NCBI GenBank assembly: GCA_029747585.1
Contig: JAPEVF010000599.1
Span: 1-28,069, forward strand
Length of the DNA: 28,069 bases
Direction: 5' to 3'
Source of the DNA: Pleurotus djamor
Lineage: Eukaryota > Basidiomycota > Agaricomycetes > Agaricales > Pleurotaceae
Numbering within the stretch: position 1 is the first letter of the stretch; each line of letters opens with the position of its first letter. A program made the position numbers and the translations under genes. The notes under the pieces were generated by a model. That model did not search any database, was not told the origin of the DNA, and was given only the letters and a program-made list of their open reading frames with translations. Below, piece after piece: positions 8,520 to 17,671 of this stretch.

Positions 8520-11438
8520 CTACTTTAAGTAGACATCAGAAGTATTAAGAATTTCGTTAAAGAGTACTCGATCGGGCTTTTGAAGATGTTCAATGAATGC
8601 GCGCGTCGTTTTGAGGTAAGGAATGTCTGATCTAGGGATTGGGTACTTGTCCTCGAGGAATCGGAGGGCAAGCGAAGTCGACCACTTCTTGTGTTTCTCT
8701 ATGAGTGCCTCGACTAGATCAGTGATTTTCTTGCGACGCGAGGACTCCGATTTGATTGATCTAATCCCACGTTTCCAATCGGGGCCCCAGCCTTCTGTCA
8801 GCGCGCGCACCGAAAGTTGTCCATCCTTCCCCTCAGCATACTCTTCCCAAATCTGCCTGACGGTGGGGTAGGATTTCGCAGGAGTCCACCAGGTGTACTT
8901 GGGAAGCCATTGGCGTGTCTTGAATACCCACTCAAATTCGTGATGACGGAGACGTTCAGGTGAGAACTTCTTCTCAAGTTCTTCGATGTGGTCAAGTTGT
9001 CGCGCTTGTTCGTAGGCATCATTTGAGAGTTGAAATGTCGTAGACGGATACGAGGTTCCGGATCGGCTGAAAGTCTGAATAGTCTGAGTAGTTTGAAGGG
9101 ATGTTGTAGACGTTCCAGTGTCAGATGTACTGCCATTGGAACTGTGCACGGGAGTGAGTGTAGGGGATGGAGTGGGAATGGGAATGGGAATGGGAGGCGG
9201 AGCATTGGAAGGAATACCGTTATCATGAATCTCAGATCGAGGATGCGGTTGAAGTCGAGCACGTTTCCTGGGCGACGAATTCCCGGAAGGTGATGTGAGG
9301 CTGAGCCTTGATTGGATGAAACCCTCAACAGATGTGAGTTGCGCTTGTATCGATGCTTGGGCGGTGGTAAGGTGATGAAGAGTCTCTTGATGTTGAATTG
9401 CGGCTTCACACACGACATGTCGTACAGTGGTCTTGAAATGGTCCGGGTATTGTTCCAACTCCAGCCGGCTAACTTGCTCGGCATTTGCGATGATAGTTTG
9501 AGAGGCTTCAGCCCAATGACGGAATGAGGCAGTGTTGAATGGATAGTATGAGAAAATCTTCCAATGGGGATGCGTGGAAGATAGAACCGCGGCATCCTGG
9601 AGGAGGACGACACGGAAGCGAGTCAACGTCTTGAGGAGATTCTTGAGTGCGATGTCTTCGGCTTTATGGCCGTGAAGTTGGCGACGTTTGGCTAGTTGTT
9701 GTTGCTCGTCCTCTACCCATGGGAAGATGACGTCGAGAAGATCAGACGGCGGACCTGGATTGATAGATAGACTGACTCAGGGATGTGGGTAGATAATGAA
9801 CCAAGTGGGGACATACCAAGTTTTGCTCGAGGGACCATGTACTCAATTTGCTTTCGTGGGTTGAAGCCAGCAGCGCCAAGCATCGCATCAACAGGTCTCG
9901 TGCGATCATAGACAGAATATGATCCAGGTTGGCTCCAACCACCGAGGATTTTTGTATCGTCCCGTGAGGCACCATTTTCGCGGGCGGTAGTGGCTGCGTA
10001 TGGACGACCCGCGTGCGTTGATTTACTGACCGCAATGTCATTCTCCAGCTTCATCTTATTGATGGGTCGCCGATGCGCTGTATATGACTCATCAGCGACT
10101 GTATCTAGAAATAAACCCATTAATCAACGCACCTTCGTATGACATCTCTGAGGTGTCCCCTTCGGCGCCAGGAAACAACTTGATCTTATACCACTCCCGA
10201 ATCCCGTACTCATCTGCTCCTTCACCAGAAAAACAAGGCTCGAAGTTGGGAGGGGATTTCTCAAGAATATGAAACCAGCTAAAAAAGTAGAATGCGAGGG
10301 CGCCAACGGCACACAAGTCTGGATTACGGTGGCGGAACGCCCCATGTTCGTCGATTCGGCCACTGGTATTAGTCTTCCCTTGATTGGAAATAAATATCAG
10401 GGCCTGTGGTTGTTAACTTAGTAGTGCGAATCAGATGTTGTGATTGTGTTCAAGCTCACCATTTCTTTGGCATCGGGACCTTTGTCTGGAAAGGCAATGT
10501 CAACCGTCTTGATGTCAGAAAGGCCAAGGCGGCGAGTATTGTCCCCACGAAATGCTGTTGCCGTGGAAATGAGAAGCATGGTTCGGTTGCGTATTCCGGC
10601 GTGGAGGCTTGGTTTTGTCGGTCGGACTGATTGCACAAACCAAGAAGACCCTCGGATCAGTTCTTCATCTGTGTAAATATCTGAGGCGGAGCCGGTAGCC
10701 TTAGTTCGAGCAGCACTTGCAAGTAGCTGAGCTTCACTTGTTTGAGCTGCTCTTTCGTAGGTCCGGATGCGTTCATCATCGCGTAATGGCCGCTGTGACT
10801 CTGGACATTGCTTGTAGAGGTCTTCGTGTTGATGATTTCGGCGATGACTCTCAAGCGCGCTAACGGTTTGCTTGATAGACTGCACACCAAGTCTGGTTCC
10901 TGGCATCTCAAGATCATCGTGCTTGCGCTATAGTCAATACAAGGTCAGGTTATTTGATCATATATGGAAGGAAGAATATTGGAGGGCCCGGAACGGCGGG
11001 ACTACTCACTTTAGCTCTTGTACTCTCGTACTCTAAGTAATGAGCAACTTTTGTCGCAGTAATTGGCATTGCCAGAATGTTGAGGTGAGCTTGACTTGCC
11101 CAGAATGCTTCGTAGTTTCGAAGGTGACGGCTATACGCTACCTCAGTCCCTTTACCACTGATCATCTCTGCCCGAAGCTCCAAGCGTCGGGTATGGGTTT
11201 GTGCTTCGAGTTCCAGATATGGATCGGCAAGGTCAAGGTCATTGTCCAGGGTTGTCGCCTCAGCCGAGGGTGAGATGTCTTCGTCTGGCGGACCTGTAAA
11301 CCGGTAGAGCTGTCCATCTGAATCATCTTCGGATGGCATCTTGAAGAGTTGGTGAAAATTGCGATGCGAGTGGAGGTTGAGTGAAGTGTAGAATCGTCGG
11401 TGGGCAGGAGAGTGGGGGACAGTAGTCTGCGGGGGCAT
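8520..11438 (-). CDS. Crypton-type tyrosine recombinase with GCR1_C-like domain
   Basis: Five exons on the minus strand: 11438-11010, 10927-10460, 10403-10133, 10077-9817 and 9754-8520. They total 2664 nt, or 887 residues, fully open. The N-terminal part (to about residue 250) resembles a helical core-binding domain (VAYSRHLRNYEAFW, ATKVAHYLEYE). Catalytic landmarks of tyrosine recombinases follow: R270 in TAFRGDNTRRLGL; H411 and R414 in THAGRPYAAT; W437 in LGGWS; and the nucleophile Y446 (or Y443) in GSYSVYDR. The C-terminus (about 774-827, TVRQIWEEYAEG, LSVRALTEGWGPDW, RRKKITDLVEAL) matches the GCR1_C DNA-binding fold known from fungal Cryptons. Role: excision and integration of the surrounding element by recombination at short repeats. 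A long Pro/Ser/Thr-rich linker lies between the two domains. An internal ATG (11339) could also serve. All key residues are present, so the enzyme may be active. Confidence 0.88.
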
Positions 11439-11450
11439 TTTGGCCTTTAA

Positions 11451-11520
11451 GTCGCGTCGGATGTGGCCAAGTGGCCAGTGTGGCCAGTGTGGCCGTTGGA
11501 CAATGATACTGAGACGCGAC
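11451..11520. repeat. Inverted repeat enclosing GTGGCCA tandem copies upstream of the recombinase
   Basis: GTCGCGTC at 11451-11458 is matched by its reverse complement GACGCGAC at 11513-11520. Between them lie near-tandem copies of GTGGCCA (11463 to 11495: gtggccaagtggccagtgtggccagtgtggcc). The first arm is only 12 bp upstream of the recombinase ATG. It could be an operator for autoregulation or a recombinase binding region. Confidence 0.6.
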
Positions 11521-11783
11521 TCGCGAGAGACTCAAGATGCTGCCGGCTTGCCAGCTGGAGTAGAGCAACAAGTCCCAATGACTCTGTGGGTATTCGGTGT
11601 AAATTAGACAGATAATAGTTGAATTATAGAGAGTGCATAATAGATTATAGACGTCGGTGTCGTGATAGTCGGTGATGATGAACAAAAAAGGAAATAGGGG
11701 ACATTGTGAAGCGTGTGTGGCCACGATCGAGGACAATGAGCTCTGAAAGATAAGTGATAATGGCGGGTATTCCGCTCTCTGCT

Positions 11784-11833
11784 GTACCCATCCGGTACCC
11801 AGAGGGTAACCGTCAGTCACAGGCGGTGTACCC
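11784..11833 (-). repeat. Right subterminal cluster of inverted GGGTAC hexamers
   Basis: GTACCC, the reverse complement of GGGTAC, lies at 11784-11789, 11795-11800 and 11828-11833. The middle copy is within GGTACCCAGAG (11794-11804), the exact inverted match of CTCTGGGTACC at 6437-6447. With the left cluster this makes a symmetric layout about 90-160 bp inside the element's two ends. Confidence 0.6.
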
Positions 11834-11943
11834 AGCGGATGTGGTCGAGTCGAAATATACTCTATGTGTGACCCCCAAGCCGTGCGTCTATTTCCCCTAA
11901 ATCCTCCTGTGTCTGATGTGGACTTCACGAGATTTGTAGATCA

Positions 11944-11949
11944 CCACCG
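11944..11949 (+). repeat. Right 6-bp flanking direct repeat of the inserted element (CCACCG)
   Basis: Second copy of the CCACCG repeat found at 6356-6361. It begins the host sequence that continues the GH28 reading frame. Confidence 0.85.
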
Positions 11950-12020
11950 ATGTTGGATTTAGATGTCAGAATGGTTTATGGATCCCTACTCGAGCAGGTA
12001 TTAGCCTGAGGCCTTGGTAG
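11944..12020 (+). pseudogene. Displaced 3' end of the GH28 gene
   Basis: In phase with the left GH28 fragment, this reads DVGFRCQNGLWIPTRAG.. and ends at TAG 12018-12020. VGFxCQNGxxxPT is the usual C-terminus of fungal GH28 enzymes, with its last cysteine. Directly upstream in the same phase is a TAG (11938-11940), so the fragment cannot be reached from within the element. It was cut off from the rest of the gene (4238-6361) by the insertion. Confidence 0.85.
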
Positions 12021-12289
12021 CTAGCTTTATCATTTCACAATACCCAAAACTCGCACATTTCCACCCACAGCAAGGAGTGCTAGTCCTTTTTGTCATCATT
12101 TGTATGTAGTGATTGAATCTAAACCTCATGGTATGCAGTATTGACTGAGCGATTCTTGGTACAACACGAGCGCGATATCTACTCTAAAAATGGTAATTAT
12201 AATATACATTTTGGAACCTCGTCTGGCTCGTCTGGCGTCGTCAAAAGTTTCCCCTTTGTCGCTATAACATACATATTTCATTTGAGCTT
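12021..12289. other. Intergenic region between GH28 3' end and P450 3' end
   Basis: About 270 bp where two genes converge. It should hold both 3' UTRs. AT-rich stretches (for example atggtaattataatataca at 12190) are consistent with polyadenylation regions. No gene is seen. Confidence 0.5.
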
Positions 12290-14273
12290 TCAATCAAACT
12301 CGAGGGGCTCTGCGAGCGAGAATGATTGATCTTGCATCTGTTCTTTGGCCTGTCCAGAGCGTGGCACCATACAACTAGCAATATGGGGTGTCCGCTCAAT
12401 GAGCCCCTGATTCTCCCTGAACCAGACAAAACGAAAGCCACTCACGTTACGAGCGCACCACGCTCTGTCGTCTTTTGTGACATACTGAAAGTAGTCAGAA
12501 TGGAGGAGATATACAGCCAGAGCGATCTAGAGGCGAAATGTCGTCCAGGACACATACGCCTTCCAAACCCGTATGTTGCGTGTTCAACAATCTCCTCAAG
12601 CTTGGTATCAATGTTGCCGTCTTTGAAGAACCTTTCTGGCTTGAATTCATCGGGGTCTGGGAAGGTGCTTTCATCGTGAAGGATAGCCCTAAGTCATGTT
12701 GACTTCTGAGTATTCTTGGAAGCGAGTAAGACTGAGGGTAGAGAGGCATACCAAACGTTCGCGAAAATGGAAGCGCTTTTGGTGATTCGATATTCTTGGT
12801 ATTGATCATCTCGTGTTACGGTGTGCGCCATGCCTGCGTGGTTCAGCACAGCTATTGTAAGCTTCGTCAGTAAACGATTAAATTGAGAGACGAACCAAGG
12901 GGAAATAGTGGTCGCCACCTAAAAGGAAGAGAGGACTCAGCTCCGTGTGACAGTGAGAAGTGTGTTACTAACCTCAGGGTTTCAAGCATCACTGCATGAA
13001 CGTAGGGTAGAAATGGTTGATCCTCGAAGATGGGAAGCCGGCCGCGTAGGTATGCGTCAAGTTCAACTTGAGCTTTGAGACGAGCTTGAGGATGAGACGC
13101 CATGGCTGTCAGGAACAGGTCGACAACCACTGGCATGACCTCCGTAGTGACTATAGATAGATACTGACATCTGAGAACGACGCGCTTGCATCCAGGTGCT
13201 TGAAAGAAACGCACCATCACATGCCATTGACGCCACATTTTTCAAGATGTCCTCTGAAACTTGTGCTTCGGGAGAAAGTTTCTCATTCCTCTGCCGAGCA
13301 CGAGAAATGAAGCATGGATGAGACTCAAGGCTCTGTTCTGACTGTGTTTGAGGATTGGTCACTTAGATGGACTCAACACGAACGTAGGAAGAAAAACGTA
13401 CAATCATTTCTGAAGTCTTGTTATACGCTGCGTGTGCGAGTACTCCAGTTGAGGATGTGGATAGTCCCAATAGACTTGTGATACGGTTGATGGTCCAGCT
13501 CGTCGACTGGAAGCCGTGCGAGGGCATGTGGCCTTGCGTGTATTTCGTTTGTGCACAGTCGCCGATGAACATTTTGGACCCGTACGTGATTTCGGTAGCA
13601 GTCGAGTTGAACGAACTATAAGGGCGAAGAGTTTAGGTCATCCAAATGAGAGCATTGAGCAAANAGCTTCACCGATATATGTGTTGTAAAAACGCTTCTG
13701 GCTCGTCCATTAGCTTTTGAAGGAGCTCACGCCGGTGCTCGAGCTGAACATCGACGTGATGCCCAGAATTCGACGGACCAAACTCTTGCCACAAGGCACG
13801 TCTTGGAGCGCGCCAATCGTGAGTATGAGTGTCGGATGTGAGCATAGAGTCAGCCCCAGTGCTGAATGAGGATTAGCCTGTAGTAACTACNATTCAGAGT
13901 ANTATNNCGTCGGACCTTAGGGGATAATTCATGGTTCGACGACCCAGTAGCTCTCGGGCGGCCTCCCATGAGTTAAGCACAATGGTCGAGTGCCCAAAAG
14001 ATTCGAGTTGTATGACATCTGAGCCTACAGCTCACAGTTGCGTCACGCCATAGCACCACCAGCGATACAAGAATAGATTACCTAGTTCTTTTGAAATTCT
14101 CGCGCACTCCACCCACTGCGGTGTTAGTGAGCCAAGGACGTTGCCAATTATCGGCCATTTGGCTGGACCTGGAGGCAGAGGTGCATCGGACTGTCAAGAC
14201 CAAAGAGTTAAGTTGAAAGACGACCGGCGAAAAAAAGGACTAGTCGAACATGTGAAAGAGTCTTCGAAGACAT
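12290..14273 (-). CDS. Cytochrome P450 monooxygenase (middle of gene model unresolved)
   Basis: Membrane-associated haem monooxygenase of the large agaricomycete family annotated as OrdA-like. Supported exons from the 5' side: 14190-14082 (PLPPGPAKWPIIGN, the proline-rich hinge), 14030-13916 (STIVLNSWEAARELLGRR), 13861-13673 (DWRAPRRALWQEFGP, helix C WxxxR), one from 13615 (EITYGSKMF), then to 13150-12973 (helix K ETLR), 12918-12896 (RWRPLFPL), 12851-12752, 12688-12446 (PERF; haem loop YGFGRRMCPGRHFA with the Cys ligand) and 12416-12290 (C-terminus, VPRSGQAKE). ATG 14273 is tentative; no clear N-terminal anchor is visible. Between about 13615 and 13350 no single frame spans all exons: the phase needed meets a stop. 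The cause may be a missed intron, a base error (Ns lie nearby) or decay. The I-helix reads MACDVTTE rather than AGxDT. Confidence 0.75.
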
Positions 14274-15367
14274 GAGTTTTTAGCAGCACTGACTGATCAC
14301 CCTAGAGAAGGACGTAGAGGAAGGGAGGCAATTGCTCTTCCCTTAAGCCCTACNACGTTATATACATGATCTCTTCCCTTGCGCAGTTAACCTTTGATGA
14401 AGTTGGATCTTGAGTGGGAAAAGTAGCGATCCAGATAAACAGCCGATCATTANTGCACCACTGCATCGCTACAGCCGAGGTATGAGAGCTTTGCTGGCGA
14501 CTGTTAANAATCTTTGTCGACGTCGGACCGGTACTTTAACGCTACGGCGTTGCTGCGGTGAAAGAGGCAAGGCAGAGAGAATTGCTTGGAAATCACGGCA
14601 TAGCAGCAGAATTTCAATTGTGGATGTCTTGGAGGCAGAGTCGTTTTGAAAATGCGGGGAAACCTAGCGGGCGTAAGCACGAGTGCAAGCAACTCTACAG
14701 CAACGAGAACGAACCATCTTACGTGGAGCTAGAGCTAGAGCTGGCCCTCTTGCCTCATTTGCCGTCCGCCCATCACGCATGAAGTAGCTCTGTGGTCTTC
14801 CGGCGAGCTGACTTGGATGCAGACCGACGAGTTTAAAAACTGAACATACTTCATGTTGACTTCATGGTCTTCACCTGTGATGCAATTCTTAGAGCAAGCC
14901 ATGGTTAAGAGAGGCACACAAAAGATATAGCCAGCTTGAAGCTTCTCTCAGGCCTCTGGTACAGCAAAGACATGGGAGCTTGAGAGCGAGATCGAATGTG
15001 AAGGCGAACTGACGTNGAAGCGATCCGATCTCAGGAATGACACCCCTATCTTCTTACAGGTCCAGGTCCAGGGGTGAATGTCTCAACCACAAAATTGTTC
15101 GACCTTGCTCCAATCAGGACACTCTCCCCGAGCTCCCAAAATATTCTTGGATCTCCAACGCANATACAGAATATGCACACGGAGTACTTCTATAACTCTT
15201 TATCGGTCCATACACAAATCGGTCCCGGAAGCCGCTGACAAATACGGGTCAACAAAGCCATTCGGAGAGAAATTTATACACCAGCAAGTTGGAGTTTTAT
15301 ATCCTTTCCGCGTGTACCATACTCCTCCACTCCCCTCGACCGTGTCTTAAGCGTGTCGACTCCGATT
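14274..15367. other. Divergent intergenic region between P450 and CPT1-type gene
   Basis: About 1.1 kb holding both promoters, with five N bases (14354, 14453, 14508, 15016, 15163). Short open frames (14410-14649, 14558-14782) have no family resemblance and no partner exons. A TATA-like ttatatcc near 15297 lies about 70 bp upstream of the CPT1 start. Nothing else is recognised. Confidence 0.45.
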
Positions 15368-17230
15368 ATGGGCTACATACCACAGGAATCGCTAGAAAAC
15401 CTTAGAAAATACTCTTACAAGGGTGTTGACAAGTTGAGTCCTTACTATGTCGAACTTTTATCAGGAATTGTTGACGAATGTTCCTCCACCATAGATCACT
15501 AGTCTCTAGACACATTTTGAACCCTTTCTGGACTTGGTTTGTTACATTATGGCCTTTGACGATTGCTCCTAATACGGTGCGTGGTTTGTTTCTCTATGAT
15601 GACCTTGAGCTGATCCAGAGTGCAACAGATAACACTTACTGGACTATGCCTGGTCCTATTCAATTTCGCGACGATGATATATTATGATCCCAATTATTTG
15701 ACGGTTAAGGGGGGCGCGACAGGCCCCCCGCAATGGATATATTTTACGTGCGTTTCGTTTCTTCCTTTCATCTTGAGGGTGGAGGGGATTTGGCGGAGGG
15801 GATTTCGAGAGGCCACGACGACACCATCTCTCCGGAGTATGCAATAATGCGAGGGACCGGTGGTATCGCTACTACGTCAGCTACATGGACCCTACTAGTG
15901 CAAACCCCATGACATCTCCAACTCTCCGTTTTCCTGTCCTCAAATCGTCATTGCGCGTCATTGATCACTGACTTGGTTACCCCTTTTGTAGATGGGCTGC
16001 TGGTTTATTCTTCTATCAGACACTTGATGCGATTGATGGGTATGTTTCCTCCTCGTTCCGTGTTTGTCGCGTCTCGTGTACCCATGTATGGTCTAGGAAG
16101 CAAGCTAGACGGACGGGTATGGCTGGACCGCTCGGGGAAATGTTCGATCATGGGTGCGATGCGCTGAACACCACGGTGCGTTCCCCATCCCTTGAATGGC
16201 AGCGTTTGTCCCTTGCTTATGACGATTCAAGCTCGAAGTCATACTGGCCGGTCAAGCTCTGAATCTCGGTCGATCATGGTGGACGGTTGCCTCCCAGATT
16301 GCGACCCTAGCCAACTTTTACCTTACTACCTGGGAGGAGTATCACACCGGCCAACTTTATCTCGGTATCTTCTCTGGGCCAGTTGAGGGCATCCTGTTGA
16401 TCGTCCTCATGTACATTGTCACCGGGTTCTATGGGCCGCGATTCTGGGATATTGGGTGGTTGACCTTCACGAGGTTGGACCAAATCCCCTTCTTCGAGAA
16501 GAACATTCCCAATATCGGGCTCAATGAACTCTTCATGGTCTTCGGCGCTGTGACGCTAGCTTTCAACATCATATCTAGGTACTTCACCATCGCCCATCTG
16601 TATGTGATATCCTCTGACCAACACACGCAGTTATTCGAACGTATGGCGTGCCCGCCGCTCTGCCGATAAATCTGTGTCAAAACCCCTCGTATTCCTACTC
16701 CCGTTCCTCTTCTCCGCGTCCCTCCAAGTTGTCTGGCTAGCGCAACCAGCATTCCACAACTCGATCATCATCCACTCCAAGCTTTTCGTGCCCTTCCTAT
16801 GTGCTTGGGGTCTGCAATTCGCTCACACCGTTGGTCGGATGATTTTGGCTCACGTCACTAGCCAAAAGTTCCCATTATGGGATTGGATGTGGATCTGGAG
16901 TATCGTTGGAGCCCTTGACGCGAATTTGCCTAGCATCGCTGGCAGGTATGTCCTCTCTGTGTTCCCCATCTTGATTTATTTGCTCACACCACCCTCTCAA
17001 TTCTCAGACCCCCCATCATTCAATCCAACCCCCACAACATCGCTTTGTTCATCTACACGACATTGGCTCTTTCGTTCTTCGCATACGCACGGTTCTGCAC
17101 GTTGGTCATTAACGACATTACGGAGTATCTTGGGATTGCATGTTTCACGGTTAGGAAGAAGGATAAGGAGGGACACTGGGCAGCTACGAAGGCTGCGACG
17201 AATGGGCATGCGAATGGGAAAACGGCGTGA
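15368..17230 (+). CDS. CPT1: CDP-alcohol phosphotransferase (choline-/ethanolaminephosphotransferase)
   Basis: Transfers phosphocholine or phosphoethanolamine from the CDP-alcohol to diacylglycerol, the last step of the Kennedy pathway, in the ER/Golgi membrane. Eight exons: 15368-15432, 15495-15576, 15629-15747, 15992-16039, 16097-16175, 16232-16578, 16631-16945 and 17008-17230, giving 425 residues in frame. The defining motif D-G-x2-A-R-x8-G-x3-D-x3-D is perfect: D104, G105, A108, R109, G118, D122, D126 ([20 protein letters not shown]). Multiple hydrophobic segments follow ([30 protein letters not shown], [18 protein letters not shown]). The N-terminus [21 protein letters not shown] and [18 protein letters not shown] are typical of Cpt1/Ept1. 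Which of the two substrates is preferred cannot be told; the symbol denotes the family. Tail is hydrophilic ([10 protein letters not shown]). Confidence 0.92.
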
Positions 17231-17671
17231 CGTCTGTTGGATGGAATTAAGTCTGGTCAGTTGGAGATTGACTCGATACGCAAGTATGAACATGATCTAT
17301 ATGTTGCCAATTGGATGGTATCTAGCGGAGAGAATATAATTTTTCGTTGACGCATGTACTCTACTTCTGCGACTTCTCTCCTTATCTTTTCATGCCTTTT
17401 CCGCCTCTGCTCCTTGCTTAAGCTCGCGGGAGTTTCTAACGACCATCGCCTGCATCATCTTGGAGTCTTGGAGTCCTCGAGCCCGTCGTCAAGGTTTGGT
17501 ACTCGGTTCCGCTTCACTGTTAATAGTCTTTAAAAACGAGTCTCTTGGGTTGAAGGATATGGCATATCGTATACTCAAGCACCTGTGCTGAGCATAAGTA
17601 AGTGACAGATTTTTGGGCTGTCAAAGTAGCTTCGTGCTCTGCGAGCTTCTCTGAGCTTGCTGTTGAATAAG
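17231..17671. other. Intergenic region, CPT1-type gene to membrane-protein gene
   Basis: About 440 bp between two plus-strand genes. T-rich sequence after the CPT1 stop suggests its 3' UTR; a short repeat (cttggagtcttggagtcc, near 17458) is present. No gene is seen. Confidence 0.45.

Larger units (their letters stand above)
6362..11943. mobile_element. Two-gene Crypton-type DNA transposon inserted in GH28
   Basis: A 5582-bp insertion bounded by the direct repeat CCACCG. Its limits are set by the host gene: GH28 is in frame up to 6361 and resumes at 11950 (VGFRCQNGLWIPT). Joining the two restores 1278 nt of open reading frame. The element encodes a tyrosine recombinase of Crypton type on the minus strand (11438-8520) and a second gene on the plus strand (about 6569-8479), in convergent arrangement. 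No terminal inverted repeats are evident, as is known for Cryptons, which integrate by recombination at short direct repeats. Near the ends are three GGGTAC hexamers (6375, 6407, 6441) and three inverted copies (GTACCC at 11784, 11795, 11828). No DDE transposase, reverse transcriptase or LTR is seen. Confidence 0.85.
11439..11943. other. Right end of the Crypton element, upstream of the recombinase gene
   Basis: About 500 bp without a convincing gene. It should contain the recombinase promoter (reading leftwards). It carries the 8-bp inverted repeat around a GTGGCCA tandem (11451-11520) and the inverted GGGTAC cluster (11784-11833). A 201-codon minus-strand frame (11323-11928) overlaps the recombinase start in another frame; it is AT/Tyr-rich and looks like chance. 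Confidence 0.55.

Noticed and set aside
8798..9613. 271-codon minus-strand frame inside the recombinase gene
   Set aside because: It is a shifted frame of the exon that encodes the linker and GCR1_C-like domain; the other frame holds the family motifs.
11323..11928. 201-codon minus-strand open frame
   Set aside because: It overlaps the recombinase 5' end in another frame, has no recognisable domain and its composition looks like translated promoter DNA.
6352..11940. TGTA as the flanking duplication of the element (left ..ATGTAT.., right ..TTGTAG..)
   Set aside because: It is in the same codon phase, but joining the flanks there leaves TAG in the GH28 frame. CCACCG is longer and restores the full frame and the family C-terminus.
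6362..11943. Starship-type element
   Set aside because: The recombinase carries a GCR1_C-like C-terminal domain as in Cryptons, the element is only 5.6 kb, and the host is a basidiomycete. No DUF3435-type captain was recognised.
14410..14782. Two overlapping small plus-strand frames
   Set aside because: They contain Ns, show no family features and have no splice-linked partners.
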